Positions 1-7,971 of a stretch of 64,000 nucleotides of DNA are shown piece after piece. This stretch comes from an uncultured Proteiniphilum sp. (lineage in GTDB: Bacteria > Bacteroidota > Bacteroidia > Bacteroidales > Dysgonomonadaceae), in contig CAKMJT010000057.1 of NCBI GenBank assembly GCA_927407015.1, positions 1 to 64,000 of the forward strand, given 5' to 3'. The position numbers were made by a program, and so were the translations under genes. Every line of letters begins with the position of its first letter. The first letter of the stretch is position 1. A model generated the notes under the pieces. That model was not told the DNA's origin, made no database searches, and saw only the letters and a program-made list of their open reading frames with translations.

Positions 1-1
1 C

Positions 2-108
2 AAGAAAACGCCAACTACTGCGTTATTCTCGTTTTTGAAGCAGTCATTTACGAATAGTAAACTCCTTAGCTTCAAAAACTTCGAAAGCCTTGTATTTGAC
101 GCTTTCTT
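2..108. repeat. Long imperfect inverted repeat upstream of rubrerythrin
   Basis: GTTTTTGAAGC (31-41) is perfectly complementary to GCTTCAAAAAC (69-79). Outward the arms stay partly complementary as far as AAGAAAACG (2-10) against CGCTTTCTT (100-108), giving arms of about 40 nt around a 27 nt loop. Positions 1-57 can also be read as the open tail of a reading frame ending in TAG, so the left arm might be the end of an upstream gene. No coding assignment is possible from so little sequence. Confidence 0.5.
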
Positions 109-170
109 ATCAAAGACTGAAAATAACTTAGTTTTCTTTCATGCACTAAATAATTAAAAAGAATGATAAG

Positions 171-785
171 ATGAAAAAGTATTTGTTTTTTATGTTAGCT
201 CTCGGAGCTGTGTTTATGTTTGTAAGCTGTAATCAGAAACCCGTTAAGACGATTGCAGACCTGAAAGAGGGAATCAAAGGAGAAACCACGGCAAGTGCCA
301 AGTATGCCGCTTTTGCACAAAAAGCCAGGGAAGAAGGCAACGACACTATCGCCAAACTTTTCGATGCCGCATCGAAAGCCGAATCCTTACATGCTGCCAA
401 TCACACCAAGGTGTTGGAAAAACTGGGTGAAAAAATGGAACCTTTCACGCCCCAATTCGAAGTTAAAACAACGGCCGAGAACCTTCAGGCTGCCATCGAT
501 GGGGAGACCTATGAGGAAACAACCATGTATCCCGGATTTATGAAAGATGCAGAAGCCGAAAATGTACCCGATGCCGTGAAATCATTTACGTGGGCAAAGG
601 ATACGGAAAAGAAGCACGAATCATTTTATAAAAATGCGCTGGCTGCCTTGCAGGCAGGCGACGAAAGTACACTGCCTCCCGGTTACGAAGTTTGCCCCGT
701 TTGCGGTAACACTTACGACGAAGGTAACGTGGACGAAAAATGTGCCTTCTGCCAGACTTCGCGTGACAGTTTCGAGAAGATTTGA
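171..785 (+). CDS. Exported rubrerythrin-family lipoprotein
   Basis: A 204-residue rubrerythrin-type diiron protein, a family that reduces hydrogen peroxide in anaerobes. The ferritin-like part shows the expected ligand pattern: a Glu in GETTASAKY, ExxH in ESLHAANH, a second Glu in GETYEETTMY and ExxH in EKKHESFY. The C-terminus carries a rubredoxin-like iron site, CPVCGNTY then CAFC (about residues 174-195). Unusually, the N-terminus is a lipoprotein signal: MKK, a hydrophobic stretch, then the lipobox FVSC with Cys20 as the likely lipidated residue. Most rubrerythrins are cytoplasmic, so this one probably sits on the periplasmic face of a membrane (inference). It is monocistronic and followed by a terminator at 811-839. 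Family assignment is firm; location is predicted. Confidence 0.93.
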   Translation: MKKYLFFMLALGAVFMFVSCNQKPVKTIADLKEGIKGETTASAKYAAFAQKAREEGNDTIAKLFDAASKAESLHAANHTKVLEKLGEKMEPFTPQFEVKTTAENLQAAIDGETYEETTMYPGFMKDAEAENVPDAVKSFTWAKDTEKKHESFYKNALAALQAGDESTLPPGYEVCPVCGNTYDEGNVDEKCAFCQTSRDSFEKI

Positions 786-810
786 AGGAACGGAAATTTC
801 AGATTTAGAG

Positions 811-839
811 GGTTGTTCTTCCAGGGACAACCTTTTTTT
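811..839 (+). terminator. Rho-independent terminator after rubrerythrin
   Basis: An 8-bp stem with one wobble pair, GGTTGTTC against GGACAACC, with loop TTCCAG, followed directly by seven T residues. It starts 25 nt after the stop codon. Confidence 0.88.
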
Positions 840-992
840 GTCTCTTCGCAACTCCGATATCCTCACACATTAAGCTATGGGATTCAATGTTCATTACAAG
901 CCGCGGGAATGCTTATGCAGTATTCAGGGGATGCAGACCACCCTCAGCTGGAAGCCTTTGCCGGCGAAAAAAGTTCAGGAATTCGGTAAAAA

Positions 993-2015
993 TCAATAAG
1001 TTAACCCGAACTCTTTCGCGAGCAGTGTGTATGCTTTCTTTCGGGCTTCCATTTCGGCATAACCATTCACCAGAAAGATCTCATCCACCTCGGTTTTCTT
1101 TGCCCAGTCGTGCAGTTGTTCAGCCACTTTCCCGGGGGTGCCGATCACAAATTTCGACAACTGCTGTTCCCGGATAGCCTTTTCCTGCAGGGTATACGAA
1201 TAGTCATTTGCCTCTTTACTGGTGGGAAAGACGTTGAATCGTTTCCCGGTAGCCAGCATCGTCCACATCAGCAGGGCTGGGGCCGCGAGATATTGCGCCT
1301 CCTCCTCGGTTTCGGCGGTAAAGACACTGATTGACAGCATGCTTTTCGGTTCGCTGTAATATTTGGAGGGTCGGAAATTTTTGCGGTAATACTTCAACAC
1401 CGGTACTGCCATCTCTGCATTGATCTGTCCGGCAAAGACAAATCCGAGCCCTTTATCCAGCGCGAACTGCACGCCGCCGCTGCTCGAGCCCAGCATGAAG
1501 ATCCGGGGGGTGAGCGATGGATCGGGGTTGGCAATCACATTGGCAAAAGGATGCTTTTCGGGTAAGTCGTGACCGAAATAACCAAGCAGGTCGTTCAGTT
1601 GTTCGGGGAAAGTGTCCTCTTTGATTGCCTCCCACGAACGGCGTAGTGCAAAGGCTGTCCTGCCGTCTGTTCCCGGCGCACGGCCTATGCCCAGATCTAT
1701 GCGTCCGGGATGAAGTGCTTCGAGCATCGAGAAACGTTCAGCCACACTCAAAGCACTGTGGTTGGGAAGCATCACCCCGCCGCTGCCCACACGGATGCGT
1801 TCAGTTTTTGAGGCCACATGTGCGATCATAATCTCGGGAAACATGCTCATCAGTGCCACGCTGTTGTGGTGCTCGGCAAACCAATAGCGGTGATAACCCA
1901 GTTTCTCGGCCAGTTGTGCAATCCTGGTTGAGTTGTGCAACACATCGCCGGGTGATGAATCATTTTCCGTATAATAGGCCAGATCGAGTATGGAGAGCTT
2001 TAAATTATTTGTCAT
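993..2015 (-). CDS. Luciferase-like monooxygenase (LLM class flavin-dependent oxidoreductase)
   Basis: A 340-residue protein of the bacterial luciferase superfamily: FMN- or F420-dependent TIM-barrel oxidoreductases. It resembles the single-subunit MsnO8/YhbW-type group. Supporting segments are LSILDLAYY at the N-terminus, the RYWFAEHHN stretch after strand two, SGGVMLPNHS, and LGIGRAPGTD in the middle. The physiological substrate cannot be read from sequence. It is transcribed convergently with the rubrerythrin gene, and its ATG at 2015 faces the hutU promoter region. Length is normal for the group, and nothing suggests truncation. Confidence 0.88.
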   Translation of the reverse strand: MTNNLKLSILDLAYYTENDSSPGDVLHNSTRIAQLAEKLGYHRYWFAEHHNSVALMSMFPEIMIAHVASKTERIRVGSGGVMLPNHSALSVAERFSMLEALHPGRIDLGIGRAPGTDGRTAFALRRSWEAIKEDTFPEQLNDLLGYFGHDLPEKHPFANVIANPDPSLTPRIFMLGSSSGGVQFALDKGLGFVFAGQINAEMAVPVLKYYRKNFRPSKYYSEPKSMLSISVFTAETEEEAQYLAAPALLMWTMLATGKRFNVFPTSKEANDYSYTLQEKAIREQQLSKFVIGTPGKVAEQLHDWAKKTEVDEIFLVNGYAEMEARKKAYTLLAKEFGLTY

Positions 2016-2104
2016 GTTTGGTTTTATTTATCTCAATAAACCACATTGTCTGGTGTTTTGTTCAAAAGCAGAGGTATCGTCTTTTAATATAACCTCCATC
2101 GATG

Positions 2105-2159
2105 AATGTTCAACTTACATTAGAAAATGTTCATTTTCCCAGGAAAATCAGTATTTTTG
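2105..2159 (+). promoter_or_regulatory. hutU promoter with direct-repeat operator candidate
   Basis: TATTTTTG at 2152-2159 fits the TAnnTTTG -7 box. Upstream, AATGTTCA occurs twice in direct orientation (2105-2112 and 2126-2133), exactly 21 bp apart, which is two helical turns. The second copy covers the expected -33 position, where no good TTTG is present. This suggests regulator-dependent initiation. Confidence 0.55.
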
Positions 2160-2202
2160 TCACAGGATTGCTGATCTGCTTTTCGCCTTAAAATAAACAG
2201 TT

Positions 2203-4185
2203 ATGCAAATAACCTTACCCAAAGAGCTGACACATTTTCCTGTTTTTCAGAAGGATATCCGACGTGCGCCGGATCGTGGTTACCGGCTCACGGAAGCACA
2301 GACAGTGACTGCATTGAAGAATGCGTTGCGATACATTCCTCCTGAGCTGCATCGCCGGCTGGCACCTGAGTTTCTGGAGGAACTGCGAACCCGTGGTCGT
2401 ATCTACGGCTACCGCTTTCGCCCCGAAGGCGATCTGCGGGCCAAACCGATTGACCAGTACCTTGGGAACTGTATCGAGGGAAAGGCTTTTCAGGTAATGA
2501 TCGACAACAATCTCTCTTTCGATATCGCACTCTATCCCTATGAGCTGGTCACCTACGGCGAGACGGGGCAGGTGTGTCAGAACTGGATGCAGTACCGGCT
2601 GATCAAAAAATATCTGGAGGTAATGACTCAGGAGCAGACGCTGGTAGTGGAGAGCGGGCACCCCCTGGGACTCTTCCGTTCGAAGCCGGAGGCACCGCGT
2701 GTGATGATCACCAACTCGATGATGGTGGGGATGTTCGATAACCAGGCCGACTGGGAGATTGCCGCACAGATGGGTGTGGCCAACTACGGGCAGATGACCG
2801 CCGGCGGATGGATGTATATCGGTCCCCAGGGCATCGTGCACGGTACCTTTAACACGCTGCTGAATGCAGGTCGCCTGAAACTGGGCATTCCGCACAACGA
2901 AGACCTCAGGGGGCATCTTTTTGTCTCCTCCGGATTGGGTGGCATGAGCGGCGCACAGCCCAAGGCGGCTGACATCGCGGGGGCGGTATCCGTTATTGCC
3001 GAGGTGGATGGCTCTCGCATAGAAACCCGACGGCAACAGGGATGGGTGCAGCGCGTTACGGACGACAAGCAGCAGGCGTTCGACCTGGCCCGGGAGGCGA
3101 TAAGTCGCAAGGAGCCACTATCAATTGCTTACCATGGAAATATTGTGGATCTGCTGGAATATGCAGAGAAAATGAAGATTCATATAGAATTGCTGAGCGA
3201 CCAGACTTCGTGTCATGAACCCTACACGGGCGGTTACTGTCCTGCCGGCATCACCTATGAGGAGCGTACACGCCTGCTGCATAAGGATCGGGATACTTTT
3301 CGTACACTGGTGGACGAGTCACTGCGGCGTCATTATGCCGTGATTAAGAAATTGGTAACCCGAGGCACTTACTTTTTTGATTACGGTAACTCGTTTATGA
3401 AAGCGATCTACGATGCAGGCGTGAAGGAGATATCCCGCAATGGGATTAATGAGAAGGATGGCTTCATCTGGCCTTCCTACGTGGAGGATATCATGGGCCC
3501 CGAGCTGTTCGACTATGGCTACGGTCCCTTCCGGTGGGTATGCCTGAGCGGCTGTCACGACGATCTGATTAAAACCGATCGGGCGGCGATGGCGTGCATC
3601 GATCCCGACCGGCTGGGACAGGACCGCGACAACTGGGTCTGGATACGCGATGCGGAGAAATACAACCTGGTGGTGGGCACGCAGGCACGCATCCTCTACC
3701 AGGATGCGGAGGGACGGCTGAAGATTGCACTGCGCTTTAATGAGATGGTGCGCAACGGTGAGATTGGCCCGGTGATGCTGGGGCGCGATCACCATGATGT
3801 GAGTGGCACCGACTCCCCCTTCAGGGAGACGGCCAATATTAAAGATGGCAGCAACGTGATGGCCGATATGGCGGTGCAGTGCTTCGCCGGCAATGCCGCA
3901 CGTGGCATGAGCATGGTGGCCCTCCATAACGGTGGTGGCGTAGGCATCGGTAAAGCGATCAACGGCGGCTTTGGGATGGTACTCGACGGCAGCGAAAGGG
4001 TGGATGATATCCTCCGCTCCGCCATGATGTGGGACGTGATGGGCGGCGTGGCCCGTCGCGCCTGGGCACGCAACGGACACGCGATCAGTACTGCCCGGGA
4101 GTTCAATCAGAACTGTCCGGAGCAGTACCATATTACTGAACCTTTTCTGGTGGACGAGGAGTTGTTGAAGAATATATTTAGATAG
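2203..4185 (+). CDS. hutU: Urocanate hydratase
   Basis: Urocanase, the second step of histidine degradation: urocanate plus water gives 4-imidazolone-5-propionate, with a tightly bound NAD+ acting as electrophile. At 660 residues it belongs to the long form common in Bacteroidetes rather than the roughly 555-residue proteobacterial form. Recognisable stretches are SGLGGMSGAQPKAA (the dinucleotide-binding region), TSCHEPYTGGYCPAG, the cysteine-containing VCLSGCHDDL near the active site, and NGGGVGIGKAINGGFG near the C-terminus. It is the first gene of the hut cluster. A 183-nt gap with inverted repeats separates it from ftcD, so the latter may have an additional promoter. Confidence 0.96.
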   Translation: MQITLPKELTHFPVFQKDIRRAPDRGYRLTEAQTVTALKNALRYIPPELHRRLAPEFLEELRTRGRIYGYRFRPEGDLRAKPIDQYLGNCIEGKAFQVMIDNNLSFDIALYPYELVTYGETGQVCQNWMQYRLIKKYLEVMTQEQTLVVESGHPLGLFRSKPEAPRVMITNSMMVGMFDNQADWEIAAQMGVANYGQMTAGGWMYIGPQGIVHGTFNTLLNAGRLKLGIPHNEDLRGHLFVSSGLGGMSGAQPKAADIAGAVSVIAEVDGSRIETRRQQGWVQRVTDDKQQAFDLAREAISRKEPLSIAYHGNIVDLLEYAEKMKIHIELLSDQTSCHEPYTGGYCPAGITYEERTRLLHKDRDTFRTLVDESLRRHYAVIKKLVTRGTYFFDYGNSFMKAIYDAGVKEISRNGINEKDGFIWPSYVEDIMGPELFDYGYGPFRWVCLSGCHDDLIKTDRAAMACIDPDRLGQDRDNWVWIRDAEKYNLVVGTQARILYQDAEGRLKIALRFNEMVRNGEIGPVMLGRDHHDVSGTDSPFRETANIKDGSNVMADMAVQCFAGNAARGMSMVALHNGGGVGIGKAINGGFGMVLDGSERVDDILRSAMMWDVMGGVARRAWARNGHAISTAREFNQNCPEQYHITEPFLVDEELLKNIFR

Positions 4186-4259
4186 AAATGTATCAATCAA
4201 CACCATATTTCCTTTAAAGACGTTTATTCACACAATCTGCAATGTAAATCGGGATGATT

Positions 4260-4343
4260 CCGTTTCATTTGCAGCAATAACGGATATCAGATGTTTGAAT
4301 GAAACGGTTATGAGAATGATTTACAATTTATGGCGGTTTTCAT
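4260..4343. repeat. Alternating inverted copies of a CCGTTTCATT motif upstream of ftcD
   Basis: CCGTTTCATT (4260-4269) and its exact complement AATGAAACGG (4298-4307) form a 10-bp inverted repeat with a 28-nt spacer. A third, weaker copy, GGTTTTCATTCAA, lies near 4332-4344 in the original orientation. Centres are about 36-38 nt apart. They could be regulator sites or RNA arms; the sequence alone does not decide. Confidence 0.45.
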
Positions 4344-4368
4344 TCAATCAAACAGAACATAATGAATT

Positions 4369-5265
4369 ATGAATAAAATTATGGAATGTGTTCCCAACTT
4401 CAGTGTGGGACGTGACATCAACAAAGTAGAGCAGATTGCCGACACGTTTCGTGGAAAAGAAGGTGTGAAGCTACTGGATTACAGCAGCGATGCCGATCAT
4501 AACCGTTCGGTGATCACTGCCGCGGGAGAACCCGAAGCATTGAAGCGTGCAGTGATGGAAGCCATCGGCAAGGCGGTGGAGCTGATTGATCTTACACAGC
4601 ATCAGGGACAGCATCCCCGCATGGGTGCTGTGGATGTGGTACCCTTTATCCCGATCAAAAATGTGACGATGGACGAGGTGGTGGCCCTGTCGAAAGAGGT
4701 GGCACAAAAGGTGGCTGAGAAGTACCACCTCCCGGTGTTCCTCTACGAGAAGTCGGCTACATCCCCTCACCGTGAGAACCTGGCAGCTGTCCGCAAAGGA
4801 GAGTTCGAAGGTCTGACGGAGAAAATGAGACAACCGGAGTGGTGGCCCGATTTTGGTCCGGCGGAACGCCATCCCACTGCCGGTGCCGTGGCTATTGGTG
4901 CACGGATGCCGCTGGTGGCCTACAACGTGAACCTGGGGACCGACAACCTGGAGATCGCCATTGCCATCGCCAAAAAAGTACGTTTCGTGGGTGGTGGTCT
5001 GCGTTATTGTAAAGCGATGGGTATCTCTCTGGAAGAGAGGGGCATCACACAGGTATCCATGAACCTGACAGATTTTACCAGAACAGCCATATACCGTGCA
5101 CATGAGCTGGTGCGCATGGAGGCAAAGCGATACGGTGTACCTGTCGTGGGTGCCGAAGTGATTGGTCTGGTGCCGATGGAGGCACTGGCAGAAACGGCAG
5201 CCTATTATCTGGGACTGGAAAACTTCTCTATGCAGCAGGTGCTTGAAACGAAACTGATGGAATAG
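4369..5265 (+). CDS. ftcD: Glutamate formimidoyltransferase
   Basis: Transfers the formimino group of formiminoglutamate to tetrahydrofolate, releasing glutamate; this is the folate-dependent end of histidine degradation. The 298 residues correspond only to the transferase half of the mammalian bifunctional FTCD. The start region NKIMECVPNFSVGRD is highly typical, as are the LLDYSSDADHNRSV and HQGQHPRMGAVDVVPF stretches. The cyclodeaminase half is a separate gene at 7213. Two in-frame ATGs exist (4369 and 4381); the first is preferred because it keeps the conserved NKIMECVPNFS beginning. No hutG or hutF is seen, so formimino transfer to folate is the only route visible here. Confidence 0.95.
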   Translation: MNKIMECVPNFSVGRDINKVEQIADTFRGKEGVKLLDYSSDADHNRSVITAAGEPEALKRAVMEAIGKAVELIDLTQHQGQHPRMGAVDVVPFIPIKNVTMDEVVALSKEVAQKVAEKYHLPVFLYEKSATSPHRENLAAVRKGEFEGLTEKMRQPEWWPDFGPAERHPTAGAVAIGARMPLVAYNVNLGTDNLEIAIAIAKKVRFVGGGLRYCKAMGISLEERGITQVSMNLTDFTRTAIYRAHELVRMEAKRYGVPVVGAEVIGLVPMEALAETAAYYLGLENFSMQQVLETKLME

Positions 5266-5270
5266 GGTGC

Positions 5271-5861
5271 ATGAACTGGATAGAACTCATTGCTGTCGTC
5301 TTTGGTGTGCTCAGCGTCTGGTATGCCCGTAAGGAGAATATACGGGTATTTCCCTTCGGAATCATCAATGTATCCGTATACATCTACATATGCATTGCCG
5401 CGCAGTTGTATGCCAATGCAGGAATCAATGTGGTCTACCTGGCTACGAACATCTACGGATGGTACAGGTGGTCGCACGTAGGTGAGAATAGTTTAAAACT
5501 GCAGATTAGTCGAAATACCACCGGTCAGAATATCCTATCCTGGGTCTCGGTCGCAGTGATCTATCTGTCAGTTTTCTTGCTGTTGCGCTGGGTAAACAGA
5601 TCGGATATGGATTATCGGGAATCATATCTTCCCTGGATCGATTCATTCAACACCTCCTTCTTCCTGATTGCCACCATTCTGATGGCAGTAAAGAAACTGG
5701 AGAACTGGCAGTTCTGGATCATCGGTAATATCGTCTCCATACCCATCTATGCATCACAGGGATTGTACCTTACTGGAATCCAGTATACGATCTTTCTGGT
5801 GCTGGCTATCCTGGGATGGAGGGAGTGGAAAGCAAAAGAAAAACGGAATCACGATGGGTAA
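5271..5861 (+). CDS. pnuC: PnuC-family nicotinamide riboside (NAD precursor) transporter
   Basis: A 196-residue membrane protein of the PnuC family, facilitators that import nicotinamide riboside or, in related branches, other vitamins such as thiamine. The N-terminal segment with VFGVLSVWYARKENIRVFP and the NVVYLATNIYGWYRW block are typical, followed by several more hydrophobic helices. It starts 5 nt after ftcD and its stop overlaps the hutI start by 8 bp, so it is translated as part of the hut operon. PnuC is not a standard hut gene. A link to the NAD+ cofactor of urocanase is possible but is my inference. Substrate specificity within the family cannot be decided here. Confidence 0.87.
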   Translation: MNWIELIAVVFGVLSVWYARKENIRVFPFGIINVSVYIYICIAAQLYANAGINVVYLATNIYGWYRWSHVGENSLKLQISRNTTGQNILSWVSVAVIYLSVFLLLRWVNRSDMDYRESYLPWIDSFNTSFFLIATILMAVKKLENWQFWIIGNIVSIPIYASQGLYLTGIQYTIFLVLAILGWREWKAKEKRNHDG

Positions 5862-7092
5862 CATCATCATCAGAAACGCTGCACAGGTGGTTACCTGCAG
5901 CGGTTTCAGGGGTAAACGCGGGCGGGATATGTCCGACCTGCAGGTGATCGAACACGGGACGGTGATCGTCACCGGCGGGATCATCTCTCACGTCCTGCAC
6001 CCCGGAGAACCGATACCGGTGAATGAACAGGAGTACGAGGTCATTCACGCTGAAGGGAAAGCACTGCTGCCCGGCTTCGTAGACCCCCATACCCATTTCG
6101 TCTTCGGGGGATACCGGGAGGAGGAGTTCTCTTGGCGGATGCGGGGTGACAGCTACCTGGAGATCATGCATCGCGGTGGTGGCATCATGAACACGACCAC
6201 TGCCACCCGTGCCGCTACGGAAGAGGAACTGACAGCGTCAGGTCGGCAACGTCTCGATGCGATGATGCACCTGGGCATCACCACCGTGGAGGGCAAGAGC
6301 GGCTATGGCCTCGACAGGGAGACAGAGCTGAAGCAGCTACGGGTGATGGAGCGGCTCAGTGAGACTCACCCGATGGATGTGGTACCCACCTTTATGGGAG
6401 CACATGCTATCCCCGCCGGGTGGAAAGGGAGAGAAGATGCATTTATTGATTTTAATATCAGAGAGATGTTTCCCCTGGTAGCGCAGGAGAAGCTGGCGGA
6501 GAGTGTCGATATCTTCTGTGAGAAGGATGTCTTCACACAGGAACAATCGCGCCGTTACTTGCTGGCGGCTCGCGACCATGGCTTCCTGCTGAAGATACAT
6601 GCCGATGAGATTATCCAGATGGGAGGTGCTGAGTTGGCGGCTGAGCTGCACTGTCTCTCTGCCGATCATCTGCTGCAGGCCTCTGATGCCGGCATCCATG
6701 CCCTGGCCGAAACGGGTGTGGTGGCTACGCTCCTGCCTCTTACCGCCTTCTCATTGCGTGGACCCTATGCACGCGGACGCGAGATGATTGATGCGGGCTG
6801 TATCGTGGCGTTGGCCACCGATTTCAATCCCGGCAGTTCGTTTACTGCCTCGGTACCGCTGCTCTTCGCCCTGGCCTGCATCTATATGCAGCTGACACCT
6901 GAGGAGGCAGTGACCGCATTCACCCTCAACAGCGCCGCAGCGATCAACCGTGCCGGCAGTATCGGCAGTATCGATGTGGGTAAGCAGGGTGATCTGGTGC
7001 TCTTGCAATTTCCTTCCTACAAGTTCCTGCCTTACCATGTGGGGATGAATATCGTGGAGACGGTGATAAAACGAGGGGAAATCGTGATTTAA
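5854..7092 (+). CDS. hutI: Imidazolonepropionase
   Basis: Third enzyme of histidine degradation: 4-imidazolone-5-propionate to N-formiminoglutamate. It is a metal-dependent amidohydrolase of 412 residues, the usual length. Metal ligands are visible as the HTH of DPHTHFVFGGYREEEF, a His in LLKIHADEI, a later His in LSADHL, and an Asp in ATDFNPGSS. The reading frame stays open upstream to 5749, but the start at 5854 (MGNIIIRNAAQV) gives the family-typical N-terminus and a short 8-bp overlap with pnuC, consistent with translational coupling. It lies downstream of hutU and ftcD and upstream of the cyclodeaminase and hutH. Confidence 0.95.
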   Translation: MGNIIIRNAAQVVTCSGFRGKRGRDMSDLQVIEHGTVIVTGGIISHVLHPGEPIPVNEQEYEVIHAEGKALLPGFVDPHTHFVFGGYREEEFSWRMRGDSYLEIMHRGGGIMNTTTATRAATEEELTASGRQRLDAMMHLGITTVEGKSGYGLDRETELKQLRVMERLSETHPMDVVPTFMGAHAIPAGWKGREDAFIDFNIREMFPLVAQEKLAESVDIFCEKDVFTQEQSRRYLLAARDHGFLLKIHADEIIQMGGAELAAELHCLSADHLLQASDAGIHALAETGVVATLLPLTAFSLRGPYARGREMIDAGCIVALATDFNPGSSFTASVPLLFALACIYMQLTPEEAVTAFTLNSAAAINRAGSIGSIDVGKQGDLVLLQFPSYKFLPYHVGMNIVETVIKRGEIVI

Positions 7093-7124
7093 TGTGCAAT
7101 ATGCTCATATGATATATGCTGAGA

Positions 7125-7207
7125 TATTAATACAAACCGCTGCAGGTGCAAATTTTGATTCTGAAGAACTGCCCGCTGCACGCTAATCGCTAACCTATTA
7201 ATACAAA
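7125..7207. repeat. 12-bp direct repeat bracketing a 59-nt spacer
   Basis: TATTAATACAAA occurs at 7125-7136 and again at 7196-7207, just before the cyclodeaminase start. The 59 nt between them contain a low-complexity tail of the form CGCTGCACGCTAATCGCTAAC, built of GCT/GCTAA units. The arrangement resembles a small inserted spacer flanked by a target duplication, or slipped-strand duplication. No terminal inverted repeats are evident. Confidence 0.55.
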
Positions 7208-7212
7208 TAATA

Positions 7213-7887
7213 ATGAAACTACAGGATTTAACGTTAAAGGAGTTTCTGGAAAAGACCGCTGACAATGAGGCTGTACCCGGGGGAGGGTGTGCATCGGCAC
7301 TGAACGCCGCCATCGCCTCAGCACTGGGAGAGATGGTGGCTAATCTGACCATCGGGAAAAAGAAGTATGCCGATGTGGAGGAGCGGATGAGAGAGCTGGC
7401 AGAAGAAATGTCTGCTTACCGAAGCCGGTTTGTAAATGATATCGACCGTGATGCAGATGCCTACCATTTGGTGATGGACGCTTACAGGCTGCCCAGAGAG
7501 AGTGGGGGAGAGATAAAACTACGCGACGAAAAGATTCAGGAGGCGATGAAGATCGCTTCACTGGTACCCATGGAGGTGGCTGAACGGGCAGGCAACCTGC
7601 TTGAGATCATCTCTTACATTGTCAGCAATGGGAACAGGAACGCTGTAACCGACGGACTGGTGGGGGTGATGACATGCCGTACCGCTATCATGGGTGCCCT
7701 GCTCAACGTGCGCATCAATCTGAATGGTATCAGCGATGCGCGTTTTGTCGGGGAATTGACCGGGAAGTGCGACAGGATAGAAAAAATGGCGCTCGCGAAA
7801 GAGGAGGAGCTGATCCGGTGGGTGAAAACACATATGGAGAAGCAGATGATTGTAACAGGACATAAACAAGAGTCAGGGAATCAATGA
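7213..7887 (+). CDS. Cyclodeaminase/cyclohydrolase family protein (formimino-THF cyclodeaminase)
   Basis: A 224-residue, mainly helical protein matching the C-terminal half of mammalian FTCD and clostridial FchA. It converts 5-formimino-tetrahydrofolate to 5,10-methenyl-tetrahydrofolate plus ammonia. The diagnostic loop PGGGCASALNAAIASALGEM is at residues 22-41, followed by a long charged helical region. Together with the separate ftcD it completes the folate branch of histidine degradation, feeding one-carbon units. It lies 120 nt after hutI, behind a direct-repeat spacer, and 84 nt before hutH. Confidence 0.92.
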   Translation: MKLQDLTLKEFLEKTADNEAVPGGGCASALNAAIASALGEMVANLTIGKKKYADVEERMRELAEEMSAYRSRFVNDIDRDADAYHLVMDAYRLPRESGGEIKLRDEKIQEAMKIASLVPMEVAERAGNLLEIISYIVSNGNRNAVTDGLVGVMTCRTAIMGALLNVRINLNGISDARFVGELTGKCDRIEKMALAKEEELIRWVKTHMEKQMIVTGHKQESGNQ

Positions 7888-7971
7888 TTTCTACGGAGGA
7901 CACACATGGAGTAAAGTATCACAAATGGGTGAAAAAACCATACTACACACTGAACATTAACCACAGCATAA

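Noticed and set aside
877-999. 40-codon frame starting MGFNVHYKPRECL between rubrerythrin and the flavin monooxygenase gene
   Set aside because: Overlaps the end of the opposite gene and resembles nothing I recognise. It could be a remnant but cannot be supported.
3319-4206. 295-codon open frame opposite hutU (and similar frames opposite clpB, hutH and ftcD)
   Set aside because: His/Gln-rich antisense translations of strongly conserved genes; no independent coding sign.
5749-5853. Upstream extension of the hutI frame
   Set aside because: Would overlap pnuC by more than 100 nt and adds residues absent from the family; ATG 5854 gives the normal N-terminus.
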